From positions 242,190 through 306,189 of the forward strand of contig KE159799.1 of NCBI GenBank assembly GCA_000403495.2: a stretch of DNA of 64,000 bases, in the 5' to 3' direction. The number at the start of each line of letters is the position of its first letter. Position 1 is the stretch's first letter. The translations under genes were made by a program, and so were the position numbers. Under the pieces are notes generated by a model that ran no database searches, was not told where the DNA came from, and worked only from the letters and a program-made list of their open reading frames with translations. Positions 25,087 to 35,190 of this stretch are shown one piece after another. Source of the stretch: Lachnospiraceae bacterium 10-1 (GTDB lineage Bacteria; Bacillota; Clostridia; Lachnospirales; Lachnospiraceae).

Positions 25087-26229
25087 ATGATCAAACAGGA
25101 AATTAATGAAATCAAAAGGCTCTACACCCCCAGCAACTGTTCCATCACACGCATTTGCGGCTGCTATGTGGATGGGGAAAAGAATAAGAAAACCACCTTT
25201 AAAGAAGCGTTTCTCTCTCTTCCCGAAGAGGAAATATTTAAATATTTTGAACTGCTTCGAAAAACCCTTTCCGGCACCATAGGAAAAAATCTGTTGAATC
25301 TGGAATTTCCTCTTACAAGTGAGGAAGAAGGCGGTACCCAGGAATTTCTTCTGCGTCTTCGGGACAGTAAATTAAAAGATGATATACTTTTAGATGAATT
25401 TTATGACAAAGTCATCAGCTCTTATGAATATGTTGGGAATTATCTGATTTTGATCATCCATGATGCATATGATGTCCCTGGAAAAACTACTGACGGGCTT
25501 ATGATGGATGATGCCTCTGACACCGTTTATGAATATATTTTGTGCTGCATCTGCCCTGTAAATCTTTCAAAACCAGGCTTAAGTTATGATGCGGAATCAA
25601 ATGAATTTCACAACAGAGTCCGCGACTGGATTGTGGAAGTTCCTGAAGCCGGTTTTCTCTTTCCTGCCTTTAATGAAAGAGGCTCCGATGTTCACAGCAC
25701 CCTATATTATTCCAAGAATCCCGAGGAAGCACACCCTGAATTTGTGGATTCCATTTTGGGAGCAGTTCTTCCTTTGTCGGCCGGAAACCAGAAAGAAACC
25801 TTCCACACGCTGGTTGCAGAAACCTTGGGTGATGAAGCTGATTATGAAGTAATTAAAAATATACATGAAAACCTTACGGAAATGATTGAAGAGCATAAAG
25901 AAATACCTGAACCTCTTATGCTTGATAAACAACAGGTTAAAAATTTGTTTGAAAAAAGCGGTGTACAGGAAGAAAAACTGTCAGACTTTGAAAAACTTTA
26001 TGATGCCGCCGCCGGTGAACATACTTCTCTTTTAGTAGATAATGTAGCAAACACACGTACCTTTGAGGTAAAAACCCCTGATGTGGTAGTAAAAGTAAAT
26101 CCTGAACGGGCAGATTTGGTTAATACTATTACCATTGAGGGCAGGCGCTGCCTGGTAATAGAAATAAATGACCATGTGGAAGTAAATGGAATTCAAATAC
26201 ATGTAAATAAGCCACAGCAATCTTTATAA
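25087..26229 (+). CDS. DUF4317 protein
   Basis: The 380-residue soluble protein belongs to a family common in Lachnospiraceae and related clostridia, recognisable from the start MIKQEINEIKRLYTPSNCSI and RICGCYVDGEKNKK. No catalytic motif is evident. It follows the activase-like gene by 22 bases with an AAAGGAG site, so the pair is an operon. Function unknown; a link to the upstream iron-sulfur ATPase is inference from position only. Confidence 0.85.
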   Translation: MIKQEINEIKRLYTPSNCSITRICGCYVDGEKNKKTTFKEAFLSLPEEEIFKYFELLRKTLSGTIGKNLLNLEFPLTSEEEGGTQEFLLRLRDSKLKDDILLDEFYDKVISSYEYVGNYLILIIHDAYDVPGKTTDGLMMDDASDTVYEYILCCICPVNLSKPGLSYDAESNEFHNRVRDWIVEVPEAGFLFPAFNERGSDVHSTLYYSKNPEEAHPEFVDSILGAVLPLSAGNQKETFHTLVAETLGDEADYEVIKNIHENLTEMIEEHKEIPEPLMLDKQQVKNLFEKSGVQEEKLSDFEKLYDAAAGEHTSLLVDNVANTRTFEVKTPDVVVKVNPERADLVNTITIEGRRCLVIEINDHVEVNGIQIHVNKPQQSL

Positions 26230-26244
26230 GATGCTGCGGCTTAT
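26207..26244 (+). terminator. Terminator at the end of the DUF4317 gene
   Basis: An inverted repeat (ATAAGCC 26207-26213 with GGCTTAT 26238-26244, extended inwards by CAGC/GCTG) overlaps the last codons and the stop. The T-rich tail is modest; it may also stop transcription from the opposite side. Confidence 0.6.
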
Positions 26245-26255
26245 ATATTTGTAAC

Positions 26256-27479
26256 TTATTCGGAAAACATAGCCCTGTACCATTGCAGGGATTGTATGTA
26301 AGCATCAAAAACCTGATCCATTTCCATATTGTTAATAATCATTAAACGAAATACTTCCTGCCAGTTTGCTCTTTCATATTGTGTAATAAATTCCAGAACT
26401 GGTGCCAGTACTCCTTTATGGTCAATCAAAGCATCACTTATTTCTTTAGATACCTTTACCATTTTAAGTGCATCTTCCATGGTCTGATTTAAAATCAGGT
26501 CAAGCACTGAAAACAGCCCCATAAGGAAAAGCTCCGAAGTATTCATGCTCATTTCAAATGCAGGGGCAAGGTTTTCTGCAAATTTTGCACGAAGCAGAGA
26601 AAGTCTTGTTACTTCATTAGGCTTATCAGCATAAAGCTTATTGGCTACTGCAGTGTTAATCCATTTCTTCAGTTCACGCTGTCCTAACATGGCGGCTGCG
26701 TGCCTGATGGATGTAATCTCTGAGTTGACTGACATTCTGTTAACCATTTTCAACAGGGAAATAACAAGCGCCGTATCACGTCCTATAATATCCGCTGCTT
26801 TCGTTAAATCAAAATCAGCATCATTTACCATATTTAAAAGTTCTATATAATTAACTTTTAATGGTGCTACTTCATTTACCCCCTGAGTGACAGGAATCTG
26901 GTAAAAATCACCTTCATACAGCTTATATCCGCCTTCTTTTTTCAGGTTGCCATAAATCTCCTGATTTGGAACATTTCCTGCACAGAGACTTACATTGGGA
27001 TATATATTACTAAAATAAATCTTAGCCTTAGAGATATCTATTTTCTTATAATCCAGCAGTACATAATCTACTAAAAGAAGAACCTCACGGTAAGGCTCAA
27101 AATCCTGCACTGTCAGCTTTCGGATCGCAAGCTTAAAGCCTTTGCTCTTTAATTCCCGAAGCCTGTCTACATAAATCTTCTCAGGCAGAATCGTATGATC
27201 CATAAGCAGCACAAGACGTTTATGAGGTGCCGGAGCCTGAGTTTCAATGTCGGTAAATAAAGAAATATTGTTTATTTCCACAAAAATTTCTTTATCTGAG
27301 GGAATTGTTTCTATTCCCATGCTTTCTAAAACTTCGAGCCCCGGAATATCCACTGCTCCATCATGCTGACGCGTTCCCTGCAGGCTTGGATTCAACAAAG
27401 TATTTTTCTTCTGAGTAAATAATGAATACGCCCGCACGCTCATTTCTTCATCAAATAAGGGTATTAATGTAACAAGCAT
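26256..27479 (-). CDS. EAL-HDOD signalling protein (YuxH-like)
   Basis: The 407-residue protein has an N-terminal EAL-like domain (about 1-200) and a C-terminal HDOD domain (about 205-400, with ELLNMVNDADFDLTKAADII and SLLKMVNRMSVNS). The EAL signature itself is degenerate: no E-A/V-L triad or metal-binding Glu/Asp set is visible, so cyclic-di-GMP hydrolysis is unlikely and a scaffold or sensor role fits better. It is transcribed alone, with its own promoter, and converges on the DUF4317 gene. Confidence 0.88.
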   Translation of the reverse strand: MLVTLIPLFDEEMSVRAYSLFTQKKNTLLNPSLQGTRQHDGAVDIPGLEVLESMGIETIPSDKEIFVEINNISLFTDIETQAPAPHKRLVLLMDHTILPEKIYVDRLRELKSKGFKLAIRKLTVQDFEPYREVLLLVDYVLLDYKKIDISKAKIYFSNIYPNVSLCAGNVPNQEIYGNLKKEGGYKLYEGDFYQIPVTQGVNEVAPLKVNYIELLNMVNDADFDLTKAADIIGRDTALVISLLKMVNRMSVNSEITSIRHAAAMLGQRELKKWINTAVANKLYADKPNEVTRLSLLRAKFAENLAPAFEMSMNTSELFLMGLFSVLDLILNQTMEDALKMVKVSKEISDALIDHKGVLAPVLEFITQYERANWQEVFRLMIINNMEMDQVFDAYIQSLQWYRAMFSE

Positions 27480-27517
27480 ATCTTTCTCCTTTATGTTTAA
27501 CTAAACTTGATAATAAT

Positions 27518-27546
27518 AGTTTACACCATTTCTTCACGATACACAA
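27518..27546 (-). promoter_or_regulatory. Promoter for the EAL-HDOD gene
   Basis: TTGTGT (27541-27546) and TAAACT (27518-27523), read on the minus strand, have 17-base spacing and lie about 40 bases before the start codon. Confidence 0.55.
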
Positions 27547-27625
27547 TATTCTGGCGAAATTTCCGCGTAGAATTTTCTATTTCCTTAATGTAAAGATGCC
27601 TCAGGAAGTGTATCCTCTTTATGCA

Positions 27626-27871
27626 TTATGCTGACTGCTCTTCTGCCCTGTGAGCCACAATATATTCCTGCAGGATATCATATGCATCATCTGCATTAAG
27701 GCCTGAAGATGCAAGAAGCTGATTGATTCCCTCCAAATCTTTATCTCTTTTTTCTTTGTATAATGCGTCCAGCTCACTTTGTTCTGATTTTAATTTAGTG
27801 CGCAGTGTAAGTATCACTTCTTCCTTTTCCGCTATTTTTTCTTCTACTGTTTTTCTCTGCCCTCTTGCCAT
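27626..27871 (-). CDS. Small coiled-coil protein, function unknown
   Basis: The 81-residue acidic protein begins MARGQRKTVEEKIAEKEEV, with heptad-like spacing to about residue 50, followed by a short helical tail. Its general look resembles small clostridial proteins with an H-NS-like or structural coiled coil, but no family can be named with confidence. A good AGGAGG site precedes the ATG. It stands alone between the EAL-HDOD and debranching-enzyme genes. Confidence 0.7.
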   Translation of the reverse strand: MARGQRKTVEEKIAEKEEVILTLRTKLKSEQSELDALYKEKRDKDLEGINQLLASSGLNADDAYDILQEYIVAHRAEEQSA

Positions 27872-27936
27872 AATCTGTATTTACCTCCTAAAAGCTATAG
27901 TTACTTTTATTATATGGACAAGATGACAAAAATATT

Positions 27937-29877
27937 CTATTTTGTTTCCAAAGCCTCATACACTCGCAAAATTTCTCCCACACTCCACGCCTGGGCAAAA
28001 CACCCCCTGGAAAAAGTCGGATTTCCCCCATCATAAATCTCGGGAAGCTGCCCGATACAACCTTCCCTCATAGCACTTTCCAAGACCTTTAGCTGCTCCT
28101 CTACCTTTTCTCTGGCCTCCTTGGCATAATCTCTTGTTTTCAAATATGCCAGATAATATGCACCCATTGGAAATACCCACACCGTCCCCTGATGATAAGC
28201 CAAATCACGCGCAAGCATTTCTCCTCCATAAACACCATGAAATTCTTTATCTTCCTTTGCAAGCGTCCGCAGTCCATAAGGTGTATAAAGCTTTTCAAAT
28301 ACAGTGTCTACCACCTGCTTTTCTTTTTCTTTACTGAGCATTGTAAAAGACATAGATACCGCCCAAATCTGATTACATCTGATCTGGTTATCTGCATCCG
28401 TACCTGAAAGTACATCTTTAAGACATCCGGCCTCTTCATTCCAAAATTTTTCCTGAAAGCTTATCTTTACTTTTTCTGACAGACTTCCATAATCCTCCCT
28501 GTCCTTTAAAATTTCTCCCAATTCTTTCATCACGCAAAGAGCATTATACCAGTAAGCATTGATTTCTACCGGCTTACCATGCCTTGGAGTGGGAAGGATA
28601 TCTCCAATCCTTACATCCATCCAGGTTACCTGATCAAATCCTTTTCCCGCATAAATAAGCCCATCCTCATCCATGCCAATTCCATGCAGAGTTCCTTTTC
28701 GGTAACATGTTATAATTTCCTTCATAACTGGCCACATTTCCGCAACAAAAGAAATATCCTGTGCTTTTTGATAGTACAGATACACAGCCTGAATAAATAA
28801 AAGTGAAGCATCTACAGTGTTATAGCGTGGTTCATTTTTCCCTTCCGGAAACAGATTCGGCATTAATCCATCTTTGCAATATACGGAAAAAGTACGCAGA
28901 ATACTTTTCACATTTTCAAATTGTCTGGTAGAAATGCAACAGCCTGCAAGAGCTATCATTGTGTCACGTCCCCAATCCTCAAAGAAAGGAAAACCTGCCA
29001 ATATGGTTTTACCTCCTGTAGACTTTCTTTCCGCCACAAACTGATCCGCACTCTTTACCAGCATTTTTGCCGCCTCGTGTTCCATCTTTGAGGCATCAAC
29101 AAGATTTTTCCGATATTCAGCCGCTTCCCGTATTACCTGGTCTGCAGAATCTTTGGTTTCTTCCATGCTGTAAACAATTTCCACTCTGGCACAAGTCTGC
29201 GGAAAAACCTGCTTTTCAATATAATGATTTACAAAAGTGTTTCCTTTTTTTATCCTTCCATCACAGGCATCATAGGCATAATATAAATCTTCAACTAATT
29301 TGCCCTGAATTTTCTTTACTCTCCCATCCGTATAAAAATAAAGGACATGCCCTTTTGAAGAAATACGGTTGTTTTCAAGCACAAATTCCTGTGTCTTTTC
29401 AGGCTGTTCTCCTTTTGGCACAAACTGTAAGTGCGGGGTTATGCGAAATGTAACAGGCACTTTTTTTCTGTTGTCTATTTCATATTTAACAACAATCAGG
29501 TTTTCTCCCTGCTTTATACCGATTTTTTTTACAATTTCCACCCCGTCTATTTGATAAATCCATTTAGGATAATCCTCAAAATAAAATGCGGAAAGATGCT
29601 GATACCCCTCTTCATTTAGTTCTTCATCCAAATAGGCCTGACTTGATAAGTGAAAGCTGCTTCCTTCGAAAAAAATTTCTTCCTCCAGCCTGTGAATCAT
29701 ATTATAACGATGATTTGGCGGCTCCACACAAGCCATAAAAAACGCATGGTCATTTCTGGTATTAGAACCAATCATTGTTCCTGACGAAAATCCACCCAGT
29801 CCATTTGTCAAAAGATAACCGTTTTCTTCTCCCCGCTCTCTGGTTGCCCAATCATTTTTTCCATAAACAAATTTCAT
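27937..29877 (-). CDS. Glycogen debranching enzyme (amylo-alpha-1,6-glucosidase family)
   Basis: The 646-residue cytoplasmic enzyme has a GDE_N-type N-terminal beta domain (LTNGLGGFSSGTMIGSNTR) and a (alpha/alpha)6 catalytic domain of GH133 type with FFEDWGRDTMIALAG, DASLLFIQAVY, EINAYWYNAL and GAYYLAYLK. It hydrolyses alpha-1,6 branches in glycogen. No other glycogen genes are adjacent. AAAGGGG precedes the start. Confidence 0.93.
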   Translation of the reverse strand: MKFVYGKNDWATRERGEENGYLLTNGLGGFSSGTMIGSNTRNDHAFFMACVEPPNHRYNMIHRLEEEIFFEGSSFHLSSQAYLDEELNEEGYQHLSAFYFEDYPKWIYQIDGVEIVKKIGIKQGENLIVVKYEIDNRKKVPVTFRITPHLQFVPKGEQPEKTQEFVLENNRISSKGHVLYFYTDGRVKKIQGKLVEDLYYAYDACDGRIKKGNTFVNHYIEKQVFPQTCARVEIVYSMEETKDSADQVIREAAEYRKNLVDASKMEHEAAKMLVKSADQFVAERKSTGGKTILAGFPFFEDWGRDTMIALAGCCISTRQFENVKSILRTFSVYCKDGLMPNLFPEGKNEPRYNTVDASLLFIQAVYLYYQKAQDISFVAEMWPVMKEIITCYRKGTLHGIGMDEDGLIYAGKGFDQVTWMDVRIGDILPTPRHGKPVEINAYWYNALCVMKELGEILKDREDYGSLSEKVKISFQEKFWNEEAGCLKDVLSGTDADNQIRCNQIWAVSMSFTMLSKEKEKQVVDTVFEKLYTPYGLRTLAKEDKEFHGVYGGEMLARDLAYHQGTVWVFPMGAYYLAYLKTRDYAKEAREKVEEQLKVLESAMREGCIGQLPEIYDGGNPTFSRGCFAQAWSVGEILRVYEALETK

Positions 29878-29911
29878 GTTCTCTTAACCCCTTTATCCTT
29901 ATGCTAATAAA

Positions 29912-29947
29912 CATGAAGAAGCAAAATATACATCTTGCTTCCTCATG
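29912..29947 (-). terminator. Terminator after the chemoreceptor gene
   Basis: A 13-base-pair inverted repeat (29912-29924 with 29935-29947, one G-U pair, 10-base loop) lies about 60 bases past the chemoreceptor stop; the T-rich tail on the minus strand is weak. Confidence 0.55.
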
Positions 29948-30009
29948 CGTTCATGTTACTTTTTTATTTTATTTTTTGATCCGTGTACTGTCTGTTATCA
30001 CCAACTAAT

Positions 30010-32028
30010 TTAATCAAAATATTGGAATTTTCCAAGCAAATCTTTAAGCATATCTGCCTGACTTGATAATTCCTCAGATGCTGCCGCACTCTCCTGGGAA
30101 GTTGCAGAATTGGACTCAACAACACCGGCAATCTGACTGATACCTTCCGTAATCTGTGCTGCCGCCTCTGCCTGATTGTCAGATGCCTGCGCAATATCTG
30201 CAATAGATTCGGTAACAATCTTTGCATTTTCCACCACTGCAACCAATGATTCGGCCGTAGCCTTTGCATACTTGGTTCCTTCCTCCACGGCAGCTATTGC
30301 ATTTTGAATCAAATTCTTTGTATTTCTTGCCGCCTCAGAGCTTTGATCTGCCAAAATACCAACCTGTGTTGCAACCACTGCAAATCCTTTACCAGCCTCG
30401 CCTGCTCTTGCCGCTTCAATAGATGCATTCAAAGCAAGCAGATTTGTCTGATCGGCAATTTCTTCAATACTGCTGATAATCTCAGCAATTTTATTGGAAG
30501 CATCTCCAATTTTTAACATTGCCTCCGTATTGGACTTCATCTGTTCATTACTTGCAATCACCTGTGTATTCATACTTTCCACAATCGTTCTTGCTTTTTC
30601 AGCATTTTCAGCATTTGCATGTATTTTCTCAGAAATATCCGTCATCATTGCAGTCAGCTCTTCAATTGCACTGGCCTGATCAGTAGCGCCTTCTGCCAAT
30701 ACCTGGGAAGCTCCTGCCAAATCGCCCGCACCATGCTGAACGCTCTTTGCATTACTATCCACATTTCTCATAGCCTCATTTAATGCAGCTATAATGTTTC
30801 TGAAGGATTCACTGATCTTTGCAAAATCTCCTTCATAGGTATGGTCAACAGATACTTTAAAGTTCCCCTGCGCCATTTCAGATAGATAATCACTGATTTC
30901 AGATATAACCATCTTAAGTTTTCCAATTGTTTCATCAAGAGATTTCATCAATATGGCAGTTTCATCATTGGTTTCCGGTATTAATGTATCAGAATGAAGA
31001 TCTCCGTGGGATAAAAGTTCAAGACGCTCAACCGCAGCCCCAAGTGGTTCTGCAACTAATCTTCCCAATTTAATTCCATTTTTTATTCCCATCAGGGTAA
31101 ATATAACTACCATAATAATTGTAAAGATAATAGAAATCCAAAGCTTTCCTAAAAACTCGTTCCTTACGGCTGCCACACCAATGCTCCATCCTTCTGTATT
31201 GGCAACTGGTGAATAAGCAACTACTTTAGTAACTCCTCCGTAAGAATAAGATCCCACACCATTTTCACCTGCAGCCATTTTTTTACAGATGCTGCTGAAT
31301 TTCTTAAGTCCAGGATCTGTTTCTCCTGCCCTGATACAATCTTCCACACCTACGACTTCCGAATTAATATCAGCAATGGTAATCCCGTTAGCATCAATCA
31401 TAAATGCTGTTCCGCCATTTCCCACCTTGATAGACCGCATAATATTGTTCAGATCTTCTCCATTAGGCACATAAACAACAACACCTACCGGCGTAGTATC
31501 CGGAATACCGCCCTCCCACAATGGAGCTGCCACTGCAAAAGATACTGCATTGGTAACATTACTATATGCAGGCGTTGAAATATATGTATTTCCTTTCATG
31601 CCTTCTTTATAAAAATCCCTGTCAGAAAAATCCGTGCCGGTAATCACATCAATTCCATTGCTGTCCAAAAGATAGCCGCCAGTAAAATCATGGTCGTTAA
31701 TTCTCTGCTGCAGGATAGCCTGTTTCTCTTCCGCTGATCTTTCAGGATCCGCCAGCCTTGCAATACTTCCTGTCTCATAAGCAACTGAAACATACACTTC
31801 AAGTGCCGTAGAAACATAATTAGCCGCCACATCAGAAGTATTATCAATCGTTTCAGAGACTGCACTGATTGACGAAATATAACTCAGGACAGATGAAATC
31901 ACTCCCAATATGACACAGCTGAGAATAATTACCTGTCCAAAACGCTTAGAAATCTTTTTTTCAATACTCAAAAATTGTTCCTGTTTATTACCCTTCAGGT
32001 TCCTTTGTTTGCTCTCACTTTTTCCCAT
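30010..32028 (-). CDS. Methyl-accepting chemotaxis protein with extracellular Cache domain
   Basis: The transmembrane receptor has about 672 residues: a cytoplasmic basic N-terminus, a membrane helix (about 30-50), a dCache-type sensor with [17 protein letters not shown] and [10 protein letters not shown], a second helix near residue 290, HAMP, and the methyl-accepting signalling domain with the hairpin tip [20 protein letters not shown]. The start at 32028 (MGKSESK) is favoured by GAGGGA eight bases upstream; an ATG five codons earlier is less supported. No che or flagellar genes are in the window. Confidence 0.93.
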   Translation of the reverse strand: MGKSESKQRNLKGNKQEQFLSIEKKISKRFGQVIILSCVILGVISSVLSYISSISAVSETIDNTSDVAANYVSTALEVYVSVAYETGSIARLADPERSAEEKQAILQQRINDHDFTGGYLLDSNGIDVITGTDFSDRDFYKEGMKGNTYISTPAYSNVTNAVSFAVAAPLWEGGIPDTTPVGVVVYVPNGEDLNNIMRSIKVGNGGTAFMIDANGITIADINSEVVGVEDCIRAGETDPGLKKFSSICKKMAAGENGVGSYSYGGVTKVVAYSPVANTEGWSIGVAAVRNEFLGKLWISIIFTIIMVVIFTLMGIKNGIKLGRLVAEPLGAAVERLELLSHGDLHSDTLIPETNDETAILMKSLDETIGKLKMVISEISDYLSEMAQGNFKVSVDHTYEGDFAKISESFRNIIAALNEAMRNVDSNAKSVQHGAGDLAGASQVLAEGATDQASAIEELTAMMTDISEKIHANAENAEKARTIVESMNTQVIASNEQMKSNTEAMLKIGDASNKIAEIISSIEEIADQTNLLALNASIEAARAGEAGKGFAVVATQVGILADQSSEAARNTKNLIQNAIAAVEEGTKYAKATAESLVAVVENAKIVTESIADIAQASDNQAEAAAQITEGISQIAGVVESNSATSQESAAASEELSSQADMLKDLLGKFQYFD

Positions 32029-32230
32029 ATGATCATCCCTCATTTCTTTGTGCTACACATCCTCTGACACTTTTGACGTAATAGCTATTTTGATAAAAAT
32101 GCAGCTTGCATTTTCATTGTATCACTTTTACGTGAATCAATCTACATTTTTCACAAAAAATATCAGATTTTACTTTCTTTTTCGTTCAATCTGCCACGAG
32201 GTGATGAAATCTGCCAACTTTCAGTCGTTT

Positions 32231-33136
32231 TTACAGCTCATAAGGAGTTACCTGATACACATAGTAATTGAGCCAGTTGGAATAGAGATTATTGCTGTGA
32301 GACCGCCACTGCAAATCCGGTTTTTTTGTATCATCATTATTGGGATAATAATTTTCAGGCAGTTTAACCTGCATCCCTTTTCCTTTATCCCTCACATATT
32401 CATTATGCAGGGTATATCTGTCATATTCCGGATGCCCCATCACAAAAATCTGTCTTCCTCCCTTGGTCATGCAAAGAAGCACGCCTGCTTCCTCCGACTC
32501 TGCCAGTACAATCAGTTCTTTACAGTTATGTATGTCCTCAGCCCGTACGGAAGTATGTCTGCTGTGGGGGATCATAAAGTAGTCATCAAATCCTCTTACC
32601 AGCGGTATTTTCCTGTTCATAACCCGGTGTTCAAAAACACCGGACATTTTTTTGGGCAGCAAAATTTTTTCCAGCCCAAAATGATAATAAAGCCCTGCCT
32701 GTGCTCCCCAGCAGATATGCAGCGTGGATGTAACATGTTTTATGCTCCATTCCATAATTTCACATAATTCCGCCCAATAATCCACTTCTTCAAAAGGAAT
32801 CTGTTCCACTGGCGCTCCTGTAATAATCAGTCCGTCAAATTTCTTTTCTTTCAATTCATCAAAAGTATTATAAAATCTGTTTAAATGCTGAATCGGCGTA
32901 TTTAAAGATACATGACTGTTCATTTTCATAAATGAGACGTCAATCTGCAGCGGCGTGTTGGAAAGTACGCGCAAAAGCTGCAGCTCCGTATCCTGCTTTA
33001 CAGGCATCAGATTTAAAATGCATATCTGCAGCGCCCTGATATTCTGATGCACCGCACGATATTCATCCATGACAAATATATTCTCATTTTCCAGTATTTC
33101 CTTTGCTGGCAAATCACTTTGAACTTTAATTGGCAT
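32231..33136 (-). CDS. metA: Homoserine O-acyltransferase, predicted acetyl-CoA-using
   Basis: MetA (301 residues) activates homoserine for methionine synthesis. Catalytic Cys142 ([10 protein letters not shown]), His235 and Glu237 (FVMGHPEYD) fall at the canonical numbers. Residue 111 is Glu ([15 protein letters not shown]). In structurally studied Bacillus MetA, Glu111 gives acetyl-CoA and Gly111 succinyl-CoA preference, so this is probably a homoserine O-acetyltransferase despite the usual MetA name. It follows ligA by 15 bases; no SAM riboswitch or T-box lies upstream. Confidence 0.95.
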   Translation of the reverse strand: MPIKVQSDLPAKEILENENIFVMDEYRAVHQNIRALQICILNLMPVKQDTELQLLRVLSNTPLQIDVSFMKMNSHVSLNTPIQHLNRFYNTFDELKEKKFDGLIITGAPVEQIPFEEVDYWAELCEIMEWSIKHVTSTLHICWGAQAGLYYHFGLEKILLPKKMSGVFEHRVMNRKIPLVRGFDDYFMIPHSRHTSVRAEDIHNCKELIVLAESEEAGVLLCMTKGGRQIFVMGHPEYDRYTLHNEYVRDKGKGMQVKLPENYYPNNDDTKKPDLQWRSHSNNLYSNWLNYYVYQVTPYEL

Positions 33137-33151
33137 TTTACCTAAACTCCT

Positions 33152-35131
33152 TTATTTTCCAAAACGCTCTACAAACTCATCCTCTGAAATAATGGGAATG
33201 TTAAGTTCCTTTGCTTTCCGGTTTTTAGATGAATTGGATTCCGTGTCATTATTTACAAGATAATCTGTCTTTGAAGTAACGCTGCCGGTCACTTTGCCGC
33301 CGGAAGTCTCCACATAAGCCTTAAATTCATCCCTGTTTTTATAATAATGAACCTCTCCTGTAATCACAAAAGTAAGCCCCATACATTTTCCTTCTTTGCC
33401 AGAGCTTAAATCCACCTTTTCTATTGTAATCTCTTTAAGCAGCGCCTGCAGGGAAGTACGGTTTTTATCATCCTCATACCACATTAAAACAGAACGGGAT
33501 TTTTCAGGCCCCAGGCCATCAATATCCTCAAAGCCTTTTTCTTGTTCCAGACGGTCAAGAAATCCTTCAAAACCACCGGCAGCTATGATTTTTTTACCTG
33601 CATCTATCCCGATCAGGGGAATGCACAGTGCATAAATAAAATTTACCGGATGAACCTTTCTGCTTTTTTCTATTGCTTTCATCATATTCTCACAGGATTT
33701 TTCGCCAAATCCTTCCATCTGTTTGATCACTTCAGCATGCTCTGCAAGATGATAAATATCTGCAAATATTGATAAAAATCCTTCATTCATAAACCGAAGC
33801 ATTGTCTGTATGGAAAGCCCATCAATATCCATGCCCTGCTTGCTGACAAAGCGCGTAAATTTTTTAACATGCTTTGCAGTGCAGTCAGGATTGGTGCAGT
33901 GAAGGGTTTTTGTCTGGCTCTTGGGGCTGATTCTGATTTCCGTATCTGCCCCGCACACGGGGCACACCTTTGGAATTTCACATATTCCAACCGCCTCCGT
34001 CACGGAAATACATTTGGGAATAATCTTATTTGCCTTAATTACTTCCAAGGTACATTCTTTCCCAATTCCCAGACGTTCCATTTCACTGATATTGCACAGG
34101 GAAGCCCGTGAAACAGTGGTTCCCTCAAGAAGGACCGGCTGAAAAACCGCAACCGGTGAAATTGTTGACGCGGCACAAGACCATTCTACATGCAAAAGCC
34201 GGGACTTAGCCGACACATCCTGCCATTTAAACGCATAGCCGGCTCTGGCAGCATGATGCCCGGTAACATTACCGGAAGCAGCATACTCCGTATCATCATA
34301 GCAAATCACCAGACCATCTACAGGAACATCCATCTGTCCGCTTTCTACCTTTTCGGTCCACCTTTTTACTGCTTCCGAAAGTGTACGTGCATTTACCTGC
34401 TCCCGTTCTACCACTGTAAAGCCTTCTTTTTCAAGAAATTCCATACGCTCTTTCCATGATCTGATATCATCATCCAGATAAACCAGAGTAAATGCATAAA
34501 AACACACATGCCTTTCCTTCACTTTTTCAGGATCATCCAGACTTAAGGTACCGGAAGCAAGATTCCGGGGATTTGCATATTTTTCATCATCATCTTCAAT
34601 CATGTCATTGATCAATGCAAAATCCGTATAAGAAATCGCCGCTTCCCCCCGCACTACCAAATGTCCCTGATATTTAATTTTTAAAGGAAATCCTTTTATG
34701 GAATTTTTTAAATAGGTAATATTGGTTCCTGTGGTACCATTTCCTCTGGTAAGTATCTTAGTCAGCTTCCCATTATCGTAGGTTAGAACCAGCGTCAGTC
34801 CATCCAGTTTCCAAGACAGCCATACCGGTTTATCCTCCGCCCATTTTTCCAGTTCAGAAACCTGTTTCGTCTTAGCCAGTGATAATGCCGGAAACTCATG
34901 CGCTTCCCTTTCCCCGTTATTTTCTTCATATCCTGTGTTTTGCGTAGGGCTGTCCGGAAGAATATATCCCGTCCTGGCCTCCAGTGCTGACAATTCATCA
35001 AACATAGCATCCCACTCATAGTTGGACATCACTTCTTCCCCGCCATTATAATAAGCTTCCGATGCTTTGTTTAGCTGTTTAACTAATTCTTCACATCTTT
35101 TTTGATCATCTTCCACTTTTAAAGCCTCCAT
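33152..35131 (-). CDS. ligA: NAD-dependent DNA ligase, divergent
   Basis: LigA (659 residues) seals nicks using NAD. Domain order is normal: Ia/adenylation, OB fold, four-cysteine zinc finger (CPVC...CTNPDC, about 400-420), helix-hairpin-helix and a C-terminal BRCT (GLTFVITGEVHYYKNRDEF). The nucleotide-binding lysine is in KLDG (Lys108), but the following TRGDG motif reads TRGNG (128-132) and FANPRNAAAG reads YANPRNLASG. It may be the only replicative ligase in the strain or a second, specialised copy; the window does not say. Confidence 0.93.
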   Translation of the reverse strand: MEALKVEDDQKRCEELVKQLNKASEAYYNGGEEVMSNYEWDAMFDELSALEARTGYILPDSPTQNTGYEENNGEREAHEFPALSLAKTKQVSELEKWAEDKPVWLSWKLDGLTLVLTYDNGKLTKILTRGNGTTGTNITYLKNSIKGFPLKIKYQGHLVVRGEAAISYTDFALINDMIEDDDEKYANPRNLASGTLSLDDPEKVKERHVCFYAFTLVYLDDDIRSWKERMEFLEKEGFTVVEREQVNARTLSEAVKRWTEKVESGQMDVPVDGLVICYDDTEYAASGNVTGHHAARAGYAFKWQDVSAKSRLLHVEWSCAASTISPVAVFQPVLLEGTTVSRASLCNISEMERLGIGKECTLEVIKANKIIPKCISVTEAVGICEIPKVCPVCGADTEIRISPKSQTKTLHCTNPDCTAKHVKKFTRFVSKQGMDIDGLSIQTMLRFMNEGFLSIFADIYHLAEHAEVIKQMEGFGEKSCENMMKAIEKSRKVHPVNFIYALCIPLIGIDAGKKIIAAGGFEGFLDRLEQEKGFEDIDGLGPEKSRSVLMWYEDDKNRTSLQALLKEITIEKVDLSSGKEGKCMGLTFVITGEVHYYKNRDEFKAYVETSGGKVTGSVTSKTDYLVNNDTESNSSKNRKAKELNIPIISEDEFVERFGK

Positions 35132-35190
35132 CCTGCAAGTTTTCTTTCAAATCCGCTTCTCTATCATTCACTATTTCTGTCATTTGTTTT

